Positions 13,995-14,606 of a stretch of DNA of 14,606 nt are shown in pieces (position 1 is the stretch's first letter; the number at the start of each line of letters is the position of its first letter). The stretch is from assembly GCA_016840125.1 (NCBI GenBank), contig JAEOSY010000377.1, positions 1-14,606 of the forward strand, read 5' to 3'. Source of the stretch: Candidatus Helarchaeota archaeon. Lineage in GTDB: Archaea; Asgardarchaeota; Lokiarchaeia; Helarchaeales; HEL-GB-A. Below the pieces are notes generated by a model. It saw nothing but the letters and a program-made list of their open reading frames with translations. It ran no database searches and was not told the DNA's origin. Position numbers and translations under genes: made by a program.

Positions 13995-14606
13995 ATGAAT
14001 GAACGAATAAAGAAGTATCTGTATGTTTTTGGTGTCCTAATAAGTCTTCTACTTATGCTAATCCCACCTTTGCATCCGGCTAATTATACAATTTCTAATA
14101 CTAATTGGACTGGAGCTTCAGGTTTTAAGGATCTCTTTGAAGGAAATCATAAGATTTCATCAACAAACATCCCTCTTAGTTTACTAGGTGATCTGAATGA
14201 TCTCTCAGATATTATTATTATAATTGGGGGAAACTTACCTTATTATCCTGAGGAATCACAAAAACTGTTGAATTTTGTATTAAATGGAGGAATAGTTGTT
14301 ATTTTCGAAGATACTGGATATGGTCGCATCCTTACTGAAGTATTTGGATTGAGGTTTGGAGGGGTCCTAATTTCCCAAGATAATCACGGTCGTAATCCAT
14401 ATCTACCAAAATCCACACAACCGGAAGTTCAAATCCAGAATACGATGATAAATCAACATGAAGTGATTTTCAACCATGGAGTAAGGATTGAACAATCATT
14501 TACACTTCCAAATACACTTTATCATCCTTTATTCCCGATTGAAGGGTCTGTTTGGGAGGATAAAAATGGGGATGGACTTTTTTATGAGGAGGGAGAAGAA
14601 GTTGAC
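13995..14606 (+). CDS. DUF4350 domain protein, 3' end beyond the window
   Basis: From ATG 13995 the frame is open for 204 codons to the edge, with no stop. Residues 1-8 are basic and 9-24 hydrophobic (VFGVLISLLLMLIPP), a signal anchor. After it comes a glutamine-amidotransferase-like fold of the DUF4350 type: SGFKDLFEG near 42-50, LSDIIIIIGGNLPYY (70-84) and the strand-turn NGGIVVIFEDTGYG (97-110). Near the edge a D-x-N-x-D-G acidic loop (WEDKNGDGLFYEEGE) resembles a calcium-binding loop. GGAGAG at 13979-13984 is ten bases upstream of the ATG. In archaea DUF4350 proteins usually sit beside DUF4129, DUF58 and MoxR genes, so those are expected to the right. The function is not established; the domain probably faces outside. 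Confidence 0.8.
   Translation, partial: MNERIKKYLYVFGVLISLLLMLIPPLHPANYTISNTNWTGASGFKDLFEGNHKISSTNIPLSLLGDLNDLSDIIIIIGGNLPYYPEESQKLLNFVLNGGIVVIFEDTGYGRILTEVFGLRFGGVLISQDNHGRNPYLPKSTQPEVQIQNTMINQHEVIFNHGVRIEQSFTLPNTLYHPLFPIEGSVWEDKNGDGLFYEEGEEVD

Overview
The window looks like low-GC archaeal chromosome, most likely from an Asgard archaeon (Promethearchaeota). The basis is a mix of archaeal signals (TATA-type boxes preceded by purine-rich BRE-like bases, GGAGG-type ribosome binding sites, GTG and TTG starts) with a domain repertoire typical of those genomes: a seven-bladed WD40-like propeller, a TPR protein, a RING-like zinc finger, many CxxC zinc ribbons on membrane proteins, and an archaeal DUF4129/DUF4350 pair. 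The lineage call is inference; there is no rRNA or other marker gene here.

Layout. Positions 1-2407 are minus-strand: an unrecognised 424-residue protein with a possible AbrB-like hairpin and internal repeats, then the propeller, then the edge of a possible third gene. From 2679 nearly everything is plus-strand: a small two-helix membrane protein, a membrane protein fusing a PH-like domain to a RING-like zinc finger, and a ~900-base stretch of small or damaged genes (4292-5198). That stretch holds two short plus-strand genes each broken by one in-frame TGA (one an HNH endonuclease domain) and a minus-strand ribbon-helix-helix-like ORF. Then come a TPR protein, a DUF2085-like membrane protein, and a cysteine-rich mini-RDD protein. 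A ~700-base stretch without an intact gene (7866-8565) follows, then a second mini-RDD protein with a zinc ribbon.

Positions 9158 to the right edge form one probable operon. It holds a membrane protein with four N-terminal zinc ribbons, a PrsW-like intramembrane protease with internal zinc ribbons (ATGA overlap), a polytopic membrane protein with a four-cysteine tail, a DUF4129 protein and the start of a DUF4350 protein. DUF4129 and DUF4350 proteins in archaea commonly sit beside MoxR ATPase and DUF58 genes, which would be expected just past the right edge. The group reads as a membrane-surface system with metal-binding cytoplasmic modules and an intramembrane protease; its substrate is not evident.

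Most notable observations: the two single-TGA interruptions in neighbouring genes, in a window where TGA is otherwise almost unused as a stop; an almost identical Shine-Dalgarno/T6 leader in front of non-ATG codons (ACG and CTG) in consecutive operon genes; and the PrsW-zinc-ribbon operon itself. No tRNA, rRNA, CRISPR array or intact insertion sequence was seen.
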